Assembly: GCF_004117935.1 (NCBI RefSeq)
Contig: NZ_SDOY01000112.1
Span: forward strand, 120,675 to 184,674
Reading direction: 5' to 3'
Length of the DNA stretch: 64,000 nucleotides
From: Streptomyces roseicoloratus
Lineage (GTDB): Bacteria > Actinomycetota > Actinomycetes > Streptomycetales > Streptomycetaceae
The first letter of the stretch is position 1. Every line of letters begins with the position of its first letter. This document shows, one piece after another, positions 45,902 through 54,155 of the stretch. Below the pieces are notes generated by a model. That model was not told the origin of the DNA and searched no databases. It saw only the letters and a list, made by a program, of their open reading frames with translations. The translations under genes and the position numbers were made by a program.

Positions 45902-46351
45902 TCAGGGCTTCACGATGCGCATCTTCGGCGGGTCGTGCGGGTGGTTGCGGATCTCCACGACGCAGTCGACGGCGGCGGATTCGTCGTGCTGCGGGCCGGT
46001 GCCCATGTAGCGGTCGAACCACTGGACCAGGTGCGCGCACGCCGTGCAGCCCGGGACCGGCACGGGGCGGGGGCGGAGCTCGTGGTCGGCGGAGAGGACG
46101 AGCACGGGAGGGACGGGGTTGGCGAGGATCCGGACACTCGCCCACTCCCCCTCGGTGGGCGGCCGCAGGTTTCCGGGCGAAACGGCCCACTCGGCGCCAC
46201 CGCCGACAGGCCGCACGTAGACGCTGCCACTCTCGTGGCGCGTGACCCTGCCGAGCCGGGTCACGCCGTTGCTGACGTCTGCGACGAACTCGCCGGCGAC
46301 GGGGCCGGGCGGGGGCTCCTTCGGGGTCGGGGGGACGGCGCGTACGGACAC
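45902..46351 (-). CDS. Hypothetical protein beside WhiJ-like pair
   Basis: A 149-aa protein starting at GTG 46351. The N-terminal half is beta-rich (RLGRVTRHESGSVYVRPVGG) and the C-terminal half carries GCTACAHLVQWFDRYMGTG with a CxxC plus His. I do not recognise a named family; similar short proteins often flank XRE/DUF397 pairs in Streptomyces. It is divergent from the XRE gene, sharing about 95 bp of promoter DNA. Confidence 0.65.
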   Translation of the reverse strand: MSVRAVPPTPKEPPPGPVAGEFVADVSNGVTRLGRVTRHESGSVYVRPVGGGAEWAVSPGNLRPPTEGEWASVRILANPVPPVLVLSADHELRPRPVPVPGCTACAHLVQWFDRYMGTGPQHDESAAVDCVVEIRNHPHDPPKMRIVKP

Positions 46352-46446
46352 GGGTCGCTCCTCTCCGTAGCTGAATCACTACCAGGGGTGCCCAGCGTGA
46401 ACTACAGTCGAGTTCCCTTCAACTAGTCCGATCCGAAGGATGAGTT

Positions 46447-47286
46447 GTGGTCAACCGCAAGGAATTACGGCCGGACTCCAGCCCGCAAGCCGCCTACGGA
46501 GCTCATCTGCGCAGGCTGCGGGAAGAACGCGGCTGGACCCAGGAGGCCCTGGCCGGACCCATGGGCTGCACCAGCCAACACATCTCCGCGGTCGAAACTT
46601 GCCGCAAACCGCCGACCCTGCCGTTCTCGCGTAGAGCCGATCAGGTCTTCGGCCTCGCCGGGACCAGCGAGTCGCTCGAACGCGAGTGGCAGGACATGCG
46701 ACACGGCGTGCTGCTGGAGGGCTTCCCGGAGTACGTGGGCTACGAGGGCCGGGCAGTGGAGATCCGGCTGTACGAGATCGGGATCGTCCCCGGACTGCTG
46801 CAGACCCCGGAATACGCGCGGGTGCTGGCATACAGCGCCGTGAAGCGAGGGGCTATCACCGCCGACCAGGCCGATGAGCGCATCGCCTTTCTGGCGGCGC
46901 GTCAAGCGGCACTTGAGCGGGCTCAACCGCCCATGATCTTCCTGGTAATGGACGAGAGCTGCATCCGGCGACCCGTCGGCGGCGACAGAGTCATGGGCGC
47001 CCAGCTGGAACGGCTCGTCGAGTTCGCGGACCACCCCAACAGCCTGCTTCAGATCGCTCCGTTCACCATGGGAGAGCGCCGCACGTTCAACCTGCCAGTC
47101 AACTTGCTCACCCTCGCGGACCGGTCCGTGGTCTGCTATGCCGAGTCACAGACACAGGGGCATCTTGACCGGGAAATCACCTCCGTGGTGCCCATGTTGA
47201 CGGCCTACCATCAGCTCCAGGCCGAGTCGCTGTCTCAGGCGGAATCCGTGGCCGCGATCCAAGAAGCACGAAAGGGCACCTCGTGA
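46447..47286 (+). CDS. XRE family regulator with DUF5753 domain, TTA-containing
   Basis: A 279-aa WhiJ-like regulator. The HTH (about 15-75: HLRRLREERGWTQEALAG; CTSQHISAVETCRKPPTLPF) is followed by a DUF5753 domain with IGIVPGLLQTPEYARVLAYS. Codon 7 is TTA (46465-46467), so translation needs the bldA tRNA, tying expression to late growth. GTG 46447 has AAGGATGAG upstream. Its stop overlaps the DUF397 start (GTGA). Developmental or antibiotic control is likely by family analogy. Confidence 0.9.
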   Translation: MVNRKELRPDSSPQAAYGAHLRRLREERGWTQEALAGPMGCTSQHISAVETCRKPPTLPFSRRADQVFGLAGTSESLEREWQDMRHGVLLEGFPEYVGYEGRAVEIRLYEIGIVPGLLQTPEYARVLAYSAVKRGAITADQADERIAFLAARQAALERAQPPMIFLVMDESCIRRPVGGDRVMGAQLERLVEFADHPNSLLQIAPFTMGERRTFNLPVNLLTLADRSVVCYAESQTQGHLDREITSVVPMLTAYHQLQAESLSQAESVAAIQEARKGTS

Positions 47287-47492
47287 CGACCGAATCCCCC
47301 CGCTGGTTCAAGTCCTCCTACAGCGACAACGGCGGCAATTGCATTGAGGTCGCCACCAACCTCGCCGCCTTCCACGGCATCGTCCCCGTCCGCGACTCCA
47401 AGCGCCCCGCCGGCCCCGCCCTCCGGGTCGCCGCCACCGCCTTCTCGGTCTTCGTGGCCGGCGTCAAGGACAGCGGGTTCGGCAACGCCTGA
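47283..47492 (+). CDS. DUF397 domain-containing protein
   Basis: A 69-aa protein with the complete DUF397 signature: WFKSSYSDNGGNCIEVA at the N-terminus, VPVRDSKRPAGPAL in the middle, and FSVFVAGVK near the end. DUF397 proteins pair with XRE/DUF5753 regulators and are thought to modulate them; here the GTG overlaps the regulator's stop. The partner is TTA-controlled, so the pair is probably made together late. Confidence 0.9.
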   Translation: MTTESPRWFKSSYSDNGGNCIEVATNLAAFHGIVPVRDSKRPAGPALRVAATAFSVFVAGVKDSGFGNA

Positions 47493-47555
47493 TCCGCGTG
47501 CCCGCGCGAGTCGCCCGGCCGGGTTTCCCCGGTCGGGCGTTCCCGTGGGTACGGG

Positions 47556-49205
47556 CTACTCGGTCGGCCACGGCACCTGCGGCGAGCGGTAGAAGTCGAC
47601 GCCCAGCGCGGTCAGGCGCGGCCCCTGTGCGGCCAGCCGCGGCCGGTACGACTCCCAGTCGTGCGTGGCGGCCGGCGACCAGCCCAGTTCCGCGATGCCC
47701 GGCAGGCGCGGGAAGGCCATGTGGTCGATGTGGGCGCTCGTGGAGACCGTCTCGGTCCACAGCGGTGCCTCCACGCCCGCGATCGCCGACTCGGGCAGGC
47801 CCGGCAGCAGGGTCGCCGGGTCCCAGTCGTAGGACCGCTCGACCTCGACGTAGCCCGCCCAGGACAGGCCGAGCGGTGTGTCCTTCGTGTACTTCATGTC
47901 GAGGTAGGCGCGGTCGGCGGGCGAGAGGATCACCTTGGTCCCGGCCCGGCCGGCGGCCGCGACGCGTTCCTTCTCCGCCGCCGACGAGCGGTCGAGGCCC
48001 CACCACTGGGCGAGCGCGCCGGCGGCGGGCCGGGCGCCGGTCAGCTGGTGCCAGCCGACGACGGTCTTGCCGTACTTCGCGACGACGGCCTGGGCCCGGT
48101 CCATGAAGGCGACGTAGTCGGCGTGGCTGGTGGAGTGGGCCTCGTCGCCGCCGATGTGGAGGTAGCGGCCGGGCGTGAGGGCGGCGAGCTCGCGGACGAC
48201 GTCGTCCACGAAGTCGTAGGTGATCTCCTTCGGCACGCACAGGGAGCTGAAGCCGACGCTCGTGCCCGTGTACAGCGGCGGTGCGACGCCGTCGCAGTTG
48301 AGCTCGGCGTAGGAGGCGAGGGCCGCGTTGGTGTGGCCGGGCATGTCGATCTCGGGCACGACCTCCTGGTAGCGGGAGGCGGCATAGCGGACGATCTCGC
48401 GGTAGTCGTCCTTGGTGTAGTGGCCGCCGGAGCCGCCGCCGACCTGGGTGGAGCCGCCGTACGCGGCCAGCCGGGGCCAGGAGTCGATCGCGAGGCGCCA
48501 GCCCTGGTCGTCGCTCAGGTGCAGGTGCAGCTTGTTGATCTTGTAGAGGGCGAGCTGGTCGATGTAGCGCTTGACCTGGTCGACGGTGAAGAAGTGCCGG
48601 GAGACGTCGAGCATGGCGCCCCGGTAGGCGAAGCGCGGGGTGTCGCGGACGGTGCCGCCGGCGATCTTCCAGGGCCCGGCCTGCACGGTGCGCTTCTCGA
48701 CGGCGGCGGGCAGCTGCTGGCGCAGGGTCTGCACGCCGCGGAAGAGTCCGGCGGGCTCGTGGGCGGTGAGGGTGACGCCGCCGCGGCCGGAGCGCAGCTC
48801 GTAGCCCTCCTCGCCGAGCGCGGTGGCGCGGCGGTCGACGCGGAGCAGGATGCCGCCGCGGGCGGCGTGCTCGTCGACGACGGGCAGCGGATAGCCGGTG
48901 GAGGGCCGGAGCACTCCGGCGAGGTAGCGGCCGATCTCCCGGGTCGCGCGGTCGCCGGAGCCGACGCGGACGGCGGTGGCGGGCCCGAGGGTGTACGGCG
49001 TGCCGCCGGGCGTCACGGAGGCGGGGGCGGGCACGACGTCGCCGAGCGGCCGGACGTCCGGGGCGGCGGCCCGATCGGCGGCGGCCGGGTCGGCTGCGCC
49101 GGCCGGCGCGCCGGAGCTTCCGGCGACGGCGGCCGTGGCACCGGGGAGCCCGACGGCGAGGAGCAGGGAGGAGAGGAGGAGCGGAAACGTTCTGCGCGGT
49201 CGCAC
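47556..49205 (-). CDS. Secreted beta-N-acetylhexosaminidase (GH20)
   Basis: A 549-aa exported enzyme. The GTG at 49205 follows AAGGGAC and gives a signal peptide VRPRRTFPLLLSSLLLAVG. A GH20b domain precedes the catalytic barrel, which has the Asp-Glu pair in HIGGDEAH (Asp 354, Glu 355). Other GH20 blocks: GAMLDVSRHFFTVDQVKR, LHLHLSDDQGWR and VPEIDMPGHTNAAL. It removes terminal GlcNAc/GalNAc from chitooligosaccharides by substrate-assisted catalysis. A DasR-like site lies upstream. Confidence 0.95.
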   Translation of the reverse strand: MRPRRTFPLLLSSLLLAVGLPGATAAVAGSSGAPAGAADPAAADRAAAPDVRPLGDVVPAPASVTPGGTPYTLGPATAVRVGSGDRATREIGRYLAGVLRPSTGYPLPVVDEHAARGGILLRVDRRATALGEEGYELRSGRGGVTLTAHEPAGLFRGVQTLRQQLPAAVEKRTVQAGPWKIAGGTVRDTPRFAYRGAMLDVSRHFFTVDQVKRYIDQLALYKINKLHLHLSDDQGWRLAIDSWPRLAAYGGSTQVGGGSGGHYTKDDYREIVRYAASRYQEVVPEIDMPGHTNAALASYAELNCDGVAPPLYTGTSVGFSSLCVPKEITYDFVDDVVRELAALTPGRYLHIGGDEAHSTSHADYVAFMDRAQAVVAKYGKTVVGWHQLTGARPAAGALAQWWGLDRSSAAEKERVAAAGRAGTKVILSPADRAYLDMKYTKDTPLGLSWAGYVEVERSYDWDPATLLPGLPESAIAGVEAPLWTETVSTSAHIDHMAFPRLPGIAELGWSPAATHDWESYRPRLAAQGPRLTALGVDFYRSPQVPWPTE

Positions 49206-49288
49206 AGGCTTGTCCCTTCGATGGGGGTCGACTGCGGGCATGGCGTATCCGAACGGTCACCATGCGTACCGTCTGCCCCATCGCGGGT

Positions 49289-49304
49289 CAAGGTGTAGAC
49301 CAAT
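49289..49304. promoter_or_regulatory. Candidate DasR-responsive element (dre) before the hexosaminidase
   Basis: On the minus strand ATTGGTCTACACCTTG aligns with the dre consensus ACTGGTCTAGACCACT at 11 of 16 positions, keeping the core TGGTCTA and ACC. It lies about 85 bp before the start. DasR control of chitin-utilisation genes is established in Streptomyces; this site is a weak-to-moderate match. Confidence 0.6.
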
Positions 49305-49395
49305 TAGCCCATCCGGCGGCACTCTTCCGCCCCCTCCTGCCCGAAATCGGGCAGGATTCTTGCCATAGACCTCCGGCACCCCTCAGTATTCACGG

Positions 49396-49671
49396 GTGCT
49401 CGAACGCCGACCGTCGCACGACGACCTCATCGACCATCTGGTCCGCAGCACCGCGCTCCAGCGCGGTGAGGCCGCCCGGGTGATCCTCGACGTGCTGGCG
49501 TACTTCGACGAGTCGACCGAGGACTTCGTCCGCCGCCGCCACCGCGAACTGCAGTCGGGCGGCGCGGTCAACGCCGAGATCTTCGAGCGGATCGCGGCCG
49601 AGCTGCCGCACCGCGCCGTGGCGCCACCCGAGCTCTCGCTCCGGCAGCTGCGCCGCATCGTCTACGGCTGA
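49396..49671 (+). CDS. Small conserved Streptomyces protein
   Basis: A 91-aa all-helical, charged protein (LERRPSHDDLIDHLVRSTAL; YFDESTEDFVRRRHRELQS; ELSLRQLRRIVYG). I recall close relatives immediately upstream of glmS in other Streptomyces, but no function. The GTG 49396 start has no strong ribosome-binding site, so it may be slightly different. Codon bias is strong, supporting a real gene. Confidence 0.78.
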   Translation: MLERRPSHDDLIDHLVRSTALQRGEAARVILDVLAYFDESTEDFVRRRHRELQSGGAVNAEIFERIAAELPHRAVAPPELSLRQLRRIVYG

Positions 49672-49757
49672 TCCCCGAGGCCCCGCCGCCCGGGGCTCCG
49701 ACCCCCTCGGTCACCCGGCCGGGCACATTCCACTGACTCTGGAGGACTGACACCTTT

Positions 49758-51575
49758 ATGTGCGGAATCGTCGGTTACATCGGCAAGCGCGACGTCGCTC
49801 CCCTGCTGCTCGAAGGACTTCAGCGGCTCGAGTACCGGGGTTACGACTCCGCCGGCATCGTCGTCACCAGCCCGAAGGCCGCCGGCCTGAAGATGGTGAA
49901 GGCGAAGGGCCGGGTCCGCGACCTGGAGGCCCGGGTCCCCAAGCGCTTCGCGGGCACGACCGGCATCGCGCACACCCGCTGGGCCACCCACGGCGCGCCG
50001 AGCGACGTCAACGCCCACCCGCACCTCGACCCCGAGAACAAGGTCGCCGTCGTCCACAACGGCATCGTCGACAACGCGGCCGAGCTGCGCGCCAAGCTGG
50101 AGGCCGAGGGCGTCGTCTTCGCCTCCGAGACCGACACCGAGGTCATCACCCACCTGATCGCCCGCTCCCAGGCCGACTCCCTGGAGGAGAAGGTCCGCGA
50201 GGCGCTCAAGCACATCGAGGGCACCTACGGCATCGCCGTGATGCACGCCGACTTCAACGACCGCATCGTGGTGGCCCGCAACGGCTCCCCGGTCGTCCTC
50301 GGCATCGGCGAGAAGGAGATGTTCGTCGCCTCCGACGTCGCCGCCCTGGTCACCCACACCCGCCAGGTCGTCACCCTCGACGACGGCGAGATGGCCACCC
50401 TGAAGGCCGACGACTTCCGCACCTACACGACCTCGGGCGCGTCCACCAACGCCACCCCGGAGACCGTGGAGTGGGAGGCCGCCTCGTACGACATGGGCGG
50501 CCACGACACGTACATGCACAAGGAGATCTCCGAGCAGCCCGACGCGGTCGACCGCGTGCTGCGCGGCCGGATCGACGACCGCTTCTCCACCGTGCACCTC
50601 GGCGGCCTCAACCTGGACGCCCGCGAGGCCCGCTCCATCCGCCGGATCAAGATCCTCGGCTGCGGCACCTCGTACCACGCCGGTCTGATCGGCGCCTCCC
50701 TCATCGAGGGCATGGCCCGCATCCCGGCCGACGCCGAGCCGGCCTCCGAGTTCCGCTACCGCAACCCGGTCGTCGACCCCGACACCCTCTACATCGCCGT
50801 CTCCCAGTCCGGCGAGACCTACGACGTGCTCGCCGCCGTCCAGGAGCTCAAGCGCAAGGGCGCCCGCGTCCTCGGCGTGGTCAACGTGGTCGGCTCCGCC
50901 ATCGCCCGCGAGGCCGACGGCGGCGTCTACGTGCACGCCGGTCCCGAGGTCTGCGTCGTCTCCACGAAGTGCTTCACCAACACGGTGGTCGCCTTCGCGC
51001 TGCTGGCCCTGCACCTCGGCCGCATCCGCGACCTGTCCGTCACCGACGGCAAGCGGATCATCGAGGGCCTGCGCAAGCTGCCCGGCCAGATCGAGGAGAT
51101 CCTCAAGTCCGAGGACGAGATCGAGAAGCTGGCCGCCGAGTACGCGGGCGCCCAGTCGATGATGTTCATCGGCCGCGTCCGGGGCTACCCGGTCGCCCTG
51201 GAGGCCTCCCTCAAGCTGAAGGAGATCTCCTACATCCACGCCGAGGCCTACCCGGCCTCCGAGCTGAAGCACGGCCCGCTCGCCCTCATCGAGCCGGCCC
51301 TGCCGACGGTCGCCATCGTCCCCGACGACGACCTGCTGGAGAAGAACCGCGCCGCACTGGAGGAGATCAAGGCCCGCAGCGGCCGCATCCTCGCGGTCGC
51401 GCACCAGCCGCAGGAGAAGGCCGACCACACCATCGTCGTGCCGAAGAACGAGGACGAGCTCGACCCGATCCTCATGGGCATCCCGCTCCAGCTCTTCGCG
51501 TACCACACCGCGCTCGCCATGGGCCGCGACATCGACAAGCCGCGGAACCTGGCCAAGTCCGTCACGGTCGAGTAG
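49758..51575 (+). CDS. glmS: Glutamine-fructose-6-phosphate aminotransferase
   Basis: A 605-aa enzyme making glucosamine-6-phosphate, the entry to peptidoglycan amino sugars. Cys 2 in MCGIVGYIG is the N-terminal glutaminase nucleophile. The SIS isomerase half has LGCGTSYHAGL, AVSQSGETYDVLAAV and the C-terminal RNLAKSVTVE. GGAGGA lies 11 bases before the ATG. A perfect 16-bp terminator follows. Streptomyces often carry more than one GlmS; this is one paralogue near hexosaminidase. Confidence 0.97.
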   Translation: MCGIVGYIGKRDVAPLLLEGLQRLEYRGYDSAGIVVTSPKAAGLKMVKAKGRVRDLEARVPKRFAGTTGIAHTRWATHGAPSDVNAHPHLDPENKVAVVHNGIVDNAAELRAKLEAEGVVFASETDTEVITHLIARSQADSLEEKVREALKHIEGTYGIAVMHADFNDRIVVARNGSPVVLGIGEKEMFVASDVAALVTHTRQVVTLDDGEMATLKADDFRTYTTSGASTNATPETVEWEAASYDMGGHDTYMHKEISEQPDAVDRVLRGRIDDRFSTVHLGGLNLDAREARSIRRIKILGCGTSYHAGLIGASLIEGMARIPADAEPASEFRYRNPVVDPDTLYIAVSQSGETYDVLAAVQELKRKGARVLGVVNVVGSAIAREADGGVYVHAGPEVCVVSTKCFTNTVVAFALLALHLGRIRDLSVTDGKRIIEGLRKLPGQIEEILKSEDEIEKLAAEYAGAQSMMFIGRVRGYPVALEASLKLKEISYIHAEAYPASELKHGPLALIEPALPTVAIVPDDDLLEKNRAALEEIKARSGRILAVAHQPQEKADHTIVVPKNEDELDPILMGIPLQLFAYHTALAMGRDIDKPRNLAKSVTVE

Positions 51576-51644
51576 CGGGGCCTCCGGGCCTGTCCCCCGG
51601 ACCCCCGCCCGCCGGGCCTGTCCCCCGGCGTCGGCCGGACACCG

Positions 51645-51683
51645 CAGCGGTCCCCGTGCTTCCCAGGAGCACGGGGACCGCTG
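51645..51683. terminator. Bidirectional terminator after glmS
   Basis: A perfect 16-bp stem (51645-51660 with 51668-51683), loop TCCCAGG, between the convergent glmS and transporter genes. Just beyond it, 51719-51755 is a simple tract built from GCGTAC/GGCTAC units. Confidence 0.9.
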
Positions 51684-51755
51684 TCTTCGTGCGTACTGCC
51701 GTACCGTCGCCGCACCGGCTACGCGTACGGGTACGCGTACGGCTACGGCTACGGA

Positions 51756-52316
51756 TCAGCTCGCCGCCGCCGCGCGGGAGCCGCGGGCCAGCGAGGTCGG
51801 CCAGCCGGCCACCGCCGCCGTCGCGCCGTACCAGGCCGCGAGGCCGGCCACCGCGGCCACCCAGCCGCCCGCCTTGCCGAGGCCCGAGTTGTCGGCGAGG
51901 GCGCCGATGCCGAGCAGCAGCAGGGCGACGAACAGCAGTCCGTACACGCCCTGTCCGAAGAGTCCGCTGCCGCCCGACGCCATGGTCAGGGTGAGCGCGA
52001 GGAGCGCCCACAGCAGCAGGAACAGACCGGCGGCCTCGGCGGAGCCGCTGTCGCCGACGCCGGTTCCCCAGGTGAACCAGAAGGCGCCGAGCGCCGCGTA
52101 GGCCGTGCCCTCGCCGGTGCTGCCCGCGCGCAGGGCGAGCAGGCCGACGAGGAACAGGGTCACCCCGCCGACCCAGGTCGCGAGCCCGGCCGCGTCCGCC
52201 GCGCCGACGTGGTCGACCACGCCGGTGGAGCCGATGCCGAAGGCCAGCAGGGTCAGTCCGAGTGCGAGGTGTCCGAGGGTGGAGGTGCTGTTTCCCGCGG
52301 TGGCGTCGTTGGACAC
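51756..52316 (-). CDS. GPR1/FUN34/YaaH family transporter (acetate/succinate-type)
   Basis: A 186-aa membrane protein with six hydrophobic segments, typical of the six-helix acetate uptake family (SatP/YaaH). It starts MSNDATAGNSTSTLGHLALG, where the NPAPLG-like motif is weak. The TM segments include LATWVGGVTLFLVGLLAL and VYGLLFVALLLLGIGALA. It likely moves acetate or small acids, or ammonium in some relatives. It is a single gene convergent with glmS. Confidence 0.82.
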   Translation of the reverse strand: MSNDATAGNSTSTLGHLALGLTLLAFGIGSTGVVDHVGAADAAGLATWVGGVTLFLVGLLALRAGSTGEGTAYAALGAFWFTWGTGVGDSGSAEAAGLFLLLWALLALTLTMASGGSGLFGQGVYGLLFVALLLLGIGALADNSGLGKAGGWVAAVAGLAAWYGATAAVAGWPTSLARGSRAAAAS

Positions 52317-52423
52317 GGCGGGCTCCCTTCAGGTGTGCAGTTGTACTGCTTGGGCCGCTTTGTTCCGGTGACCATTTATGTACCCTTCACAAGCACACAA
52401 TTCACCTGAGGAAGGCCGAAATT

Positions 52424-52606
52424 ATGGCCGGAACAAGGGAGTTGGGATCGCCAGGGGCCCATGGTGCCGCTGTGGCGGCGGAGTTGCGCGAGGACGGCAC
52501 GCGACGGCATGACGCACGGTGCGCGAAGAGGCGGAGGGCCGCCGCGCGGGCGGCGCTACGGGACGAAGAGGCGGAGGGCCGCCGCGCGGGCGGCGCTAAG
52601 GGATGA
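52424..52606 (+). CDS. Possible 60-aa protein with strong ribosome-binding site
   Basis: ATG 52424 has GAGGAAGG eight bases upstream and an A+T-richer region behind it, so initiation looks good. The product is Ala/Arg-rich (MAGTRELGSPGAHGAAVAAE...) and its 3' half is made of a tandem 40-bp repeat that also overlaps the stop of the minus-strand stress protein. Third-position bias is only moderate. It may be a real small gene or a leader read into a repeat. Confidence 0.35.
   Translation: MAGTRELGSPGAHGAAVAAELREDGTRRHDARCAKRRRAAARAALRDEEAEGRRAGGAKG
52524..52598. repeat. Tandem 35-bp repeat with hairpins (period 40)
   Basis: Two identical 35-bp copies (52524-52558 and 52564-52598). Each holds a GCCGCC-GCGCG-GGCGGC hairpin, just past the 3' end of the stress-protein gene on the minus strand. 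They may act as duplicated terminators. Confidence 0.75.
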
Positions 52607-53117
52607 CGACGACCGGGCGCTGGGCGCGGCGGGCCAGGCGGCCGGCCACCGAGCCGAAGATCCGGCCGACCACGCCGTGCGTGGAGCCGACCACGATCGC
52701 GTCGGCGGAGTACTCCCGGCCGACCTCCTCCAGCTCGTGGCAGATGTCGCCACCGCGCTCGACCAGGATCCACGGCACCTCGGAGAGGTGCTCCGCACAG
52801 GCCAGCTCCAGGCCGAGGACCTCGGTGCGGTGGTCGGGGACGTCGACGAAGACCGGCGGTTCGCAGCCGGCCCACACGGTGGTGGGCAGCCGGTTGGCGA
52901 CGTGCACGATGATCAGACCTGAGCCGGAGCGGCGGGCCATGCCGATGGCGTACGCGAGCGCGCGTTCACTGGACGTCGAGCCGTCGAATCCGACGACGAC
53001 ACCGTGCCGGAAGGCCGGGTCGCAGGAGTGACGGGGCTGTTCCACCGCGAGGGGGTCGACCGTGGAGTCGGCGACGCGCTTGCGGTCCGCGGGTTCGGGG
53101 AATTCGTGACCGGCCAT
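52596..53117 (-). CDS. Universal stress protein (UspA family)
   Basis: A 173-aa protein with one Usp domain starting VVVGFDGSTSSERALAYAI. The ATP-binding signature appears as VVGSTHGVVGRIFGSVAGRL. The N-terminal 37 residues are extra. Usp proteins bind ATP and act in stress or dormancy. The ATG at 53117 lacks a strong ribosome-binding site. Between it and the next gene, 53118-53440 (323 bp), I see no gene or clear site. Confidence 0.88.
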   Translation of the reverse strand: MAGHEFPEPADRKRVADSTVDPLAVEQPRHSCDPAFRHGVVVGFDGSTSSERALAYAIGMARRSGSGLIIVHVANRLPTTVWAGCEPPVFVDVPDHRTEVLGLELACAEHLSEVPWILVERGGDICHELEEVGREYSADAIVVGSTHGVVGRIFGSVAGRLARRAQRPVVVIP

Positions 53118-53440
53118 CGGTGTCTCGGCGAAGAGGGTCCTCTGGAAGGGACGGAAAGGACGGGGAGCGGAACAACGGTTGGCGGCGGAGCTGTGTCCGG
53201 GAATCATCTTCCCAAGCCCATACCCCCAAGGGTACGGCGACACTCCTCTCGTGCCCAGGGACGGCCGCCAGGGGCCCTCACGGCGTCCCAGGGAGCATGC
53301 ACGAGCCCTGCGCCGTAGCGCAATGCCGGATGTGCCCTACAGGTGTCCCAAGGGGGGCCAAACGGACGCCACGCGCAGTGACCGGAAGGTTCCGTTCCTC
53401 GTTTTCACAGGTCAACGCCACCGTCGCAGGGAGCCCGCCC

Positions 53441-53848
53441 GTGCCCGCACCGTCGCCCATGGACACCGCCGACCGTCTCGCCCCCGCCGGCCTCGACCCG
53501 GCCGCCCTCGCCTCCGCCGAGACGGTCACCGCGTTCCTCGTACCGCCCGGCGCCGCCGCCTCCGGGCCCCGCGCACCCCGCCCGCGCGGGCGCCGCCGGG
53601 CCCGGGGGGCCGGCGGTCCGGGCGGACGCGGGATGCCCGGCGGTGCCGGTCCCGACGCGGGGAGCGACGTGGTCCCGTGGGCGGTCTTCTGCTGCGCGCT
53701 CGTCCCGGTCGTCCTCGTGGTCTACGGGACCTCGCTCGGCGGCGCGGCCGGCACCGCGCTCGGTCTCGCCGCCGTGACGGCGGCCTGCCGGGTGCTGCTG
53801 CGGCGCTCCGAACGGGGTCTGCGGGCCGAGCGCCACTCGCGGAGTTGA
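53441..53848 (+). CDS. Small membrane protein of unknown function
   Basis: A 135-aa protein beginning VPAPSPMDTADRLAPAGLDP. The Arg/Gly-rich middle (PRGRRRARGAGGPGGRGMPG) is followed by two hydrophobic segments: VVPWAVFCCALVPVVLVVYG and GTALGLAAVTAACRVLL. GTG 53441 follows AGGGAG at 7 bases. I do not recognise a family. The gene sits directly upstream of adpA. Confidence 0.7.
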   Translation: MPAPSPMDTADRLAPAGLDPAALASAETVTAFLVPPGAAASGPRAPRPRGRRRARGAGGPGGRGMPGGAGPDAGSDVVPWAVFCCALVPVVLVVYGTSLGGAAGTALGLAAVTAACRVLLRRSERGLRAERHSRS

Positions 53849-54155
53849 CAGGGTCGCACAGCCGATCCCGTATGTTTTCGGCCAAGTTCCCTTCGTCGGT
53901 CAACCGGTGGCCGAAGAGCGCTCAACCCGCGTAGGTCCAGGCATCACCGCGCTGTACTGGGCTTCCTGATCGAACGCTTCACGCCAAGTGGCCATGTCGA
54001 CAATGTGCCGGAAGGAGAACTTGTCGCTCGGGTGCCACGGGACGCAGTAGATTCGATCATGGATACCGAAGACTGGGGTCTCGCGCAAAACCGAGGGGAA
54101 ACGTGGCACAGCGACACGACCAGGGAGACGCCAACACCGAGGGGGGCTTAGCGTC
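53849..54155 (+). promoter_or_regulatory. adpA upstream region
   Basis: This 307-bp gene-free stretch should hold the adpA promoter and leader. A TTGACA (53845-53850) and TATGTT (53871-53876) pair is present, but the 20-bp spacing is long. Immediately before the start, GAGGGGGG (54139-54146) is the ribosome-binding site. A short open frame (54059-54151) lies just before adpA but has weak codon bias. Confidence 0.5.

Noticed and set aside
53118..53440. Possible gene in the 323-bp gap between the stress protein and the small membrane protein
   Set aside because: Frames through it lack codon bias and start signals; only a promoter region is likely.
54059..54151. A 30-codon open frame ending 4 bp before adpA, a possible leader peptide
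   Set aside because: No ribosome-binding site and weak third-position G/C bias; it looks like untranslated leader.
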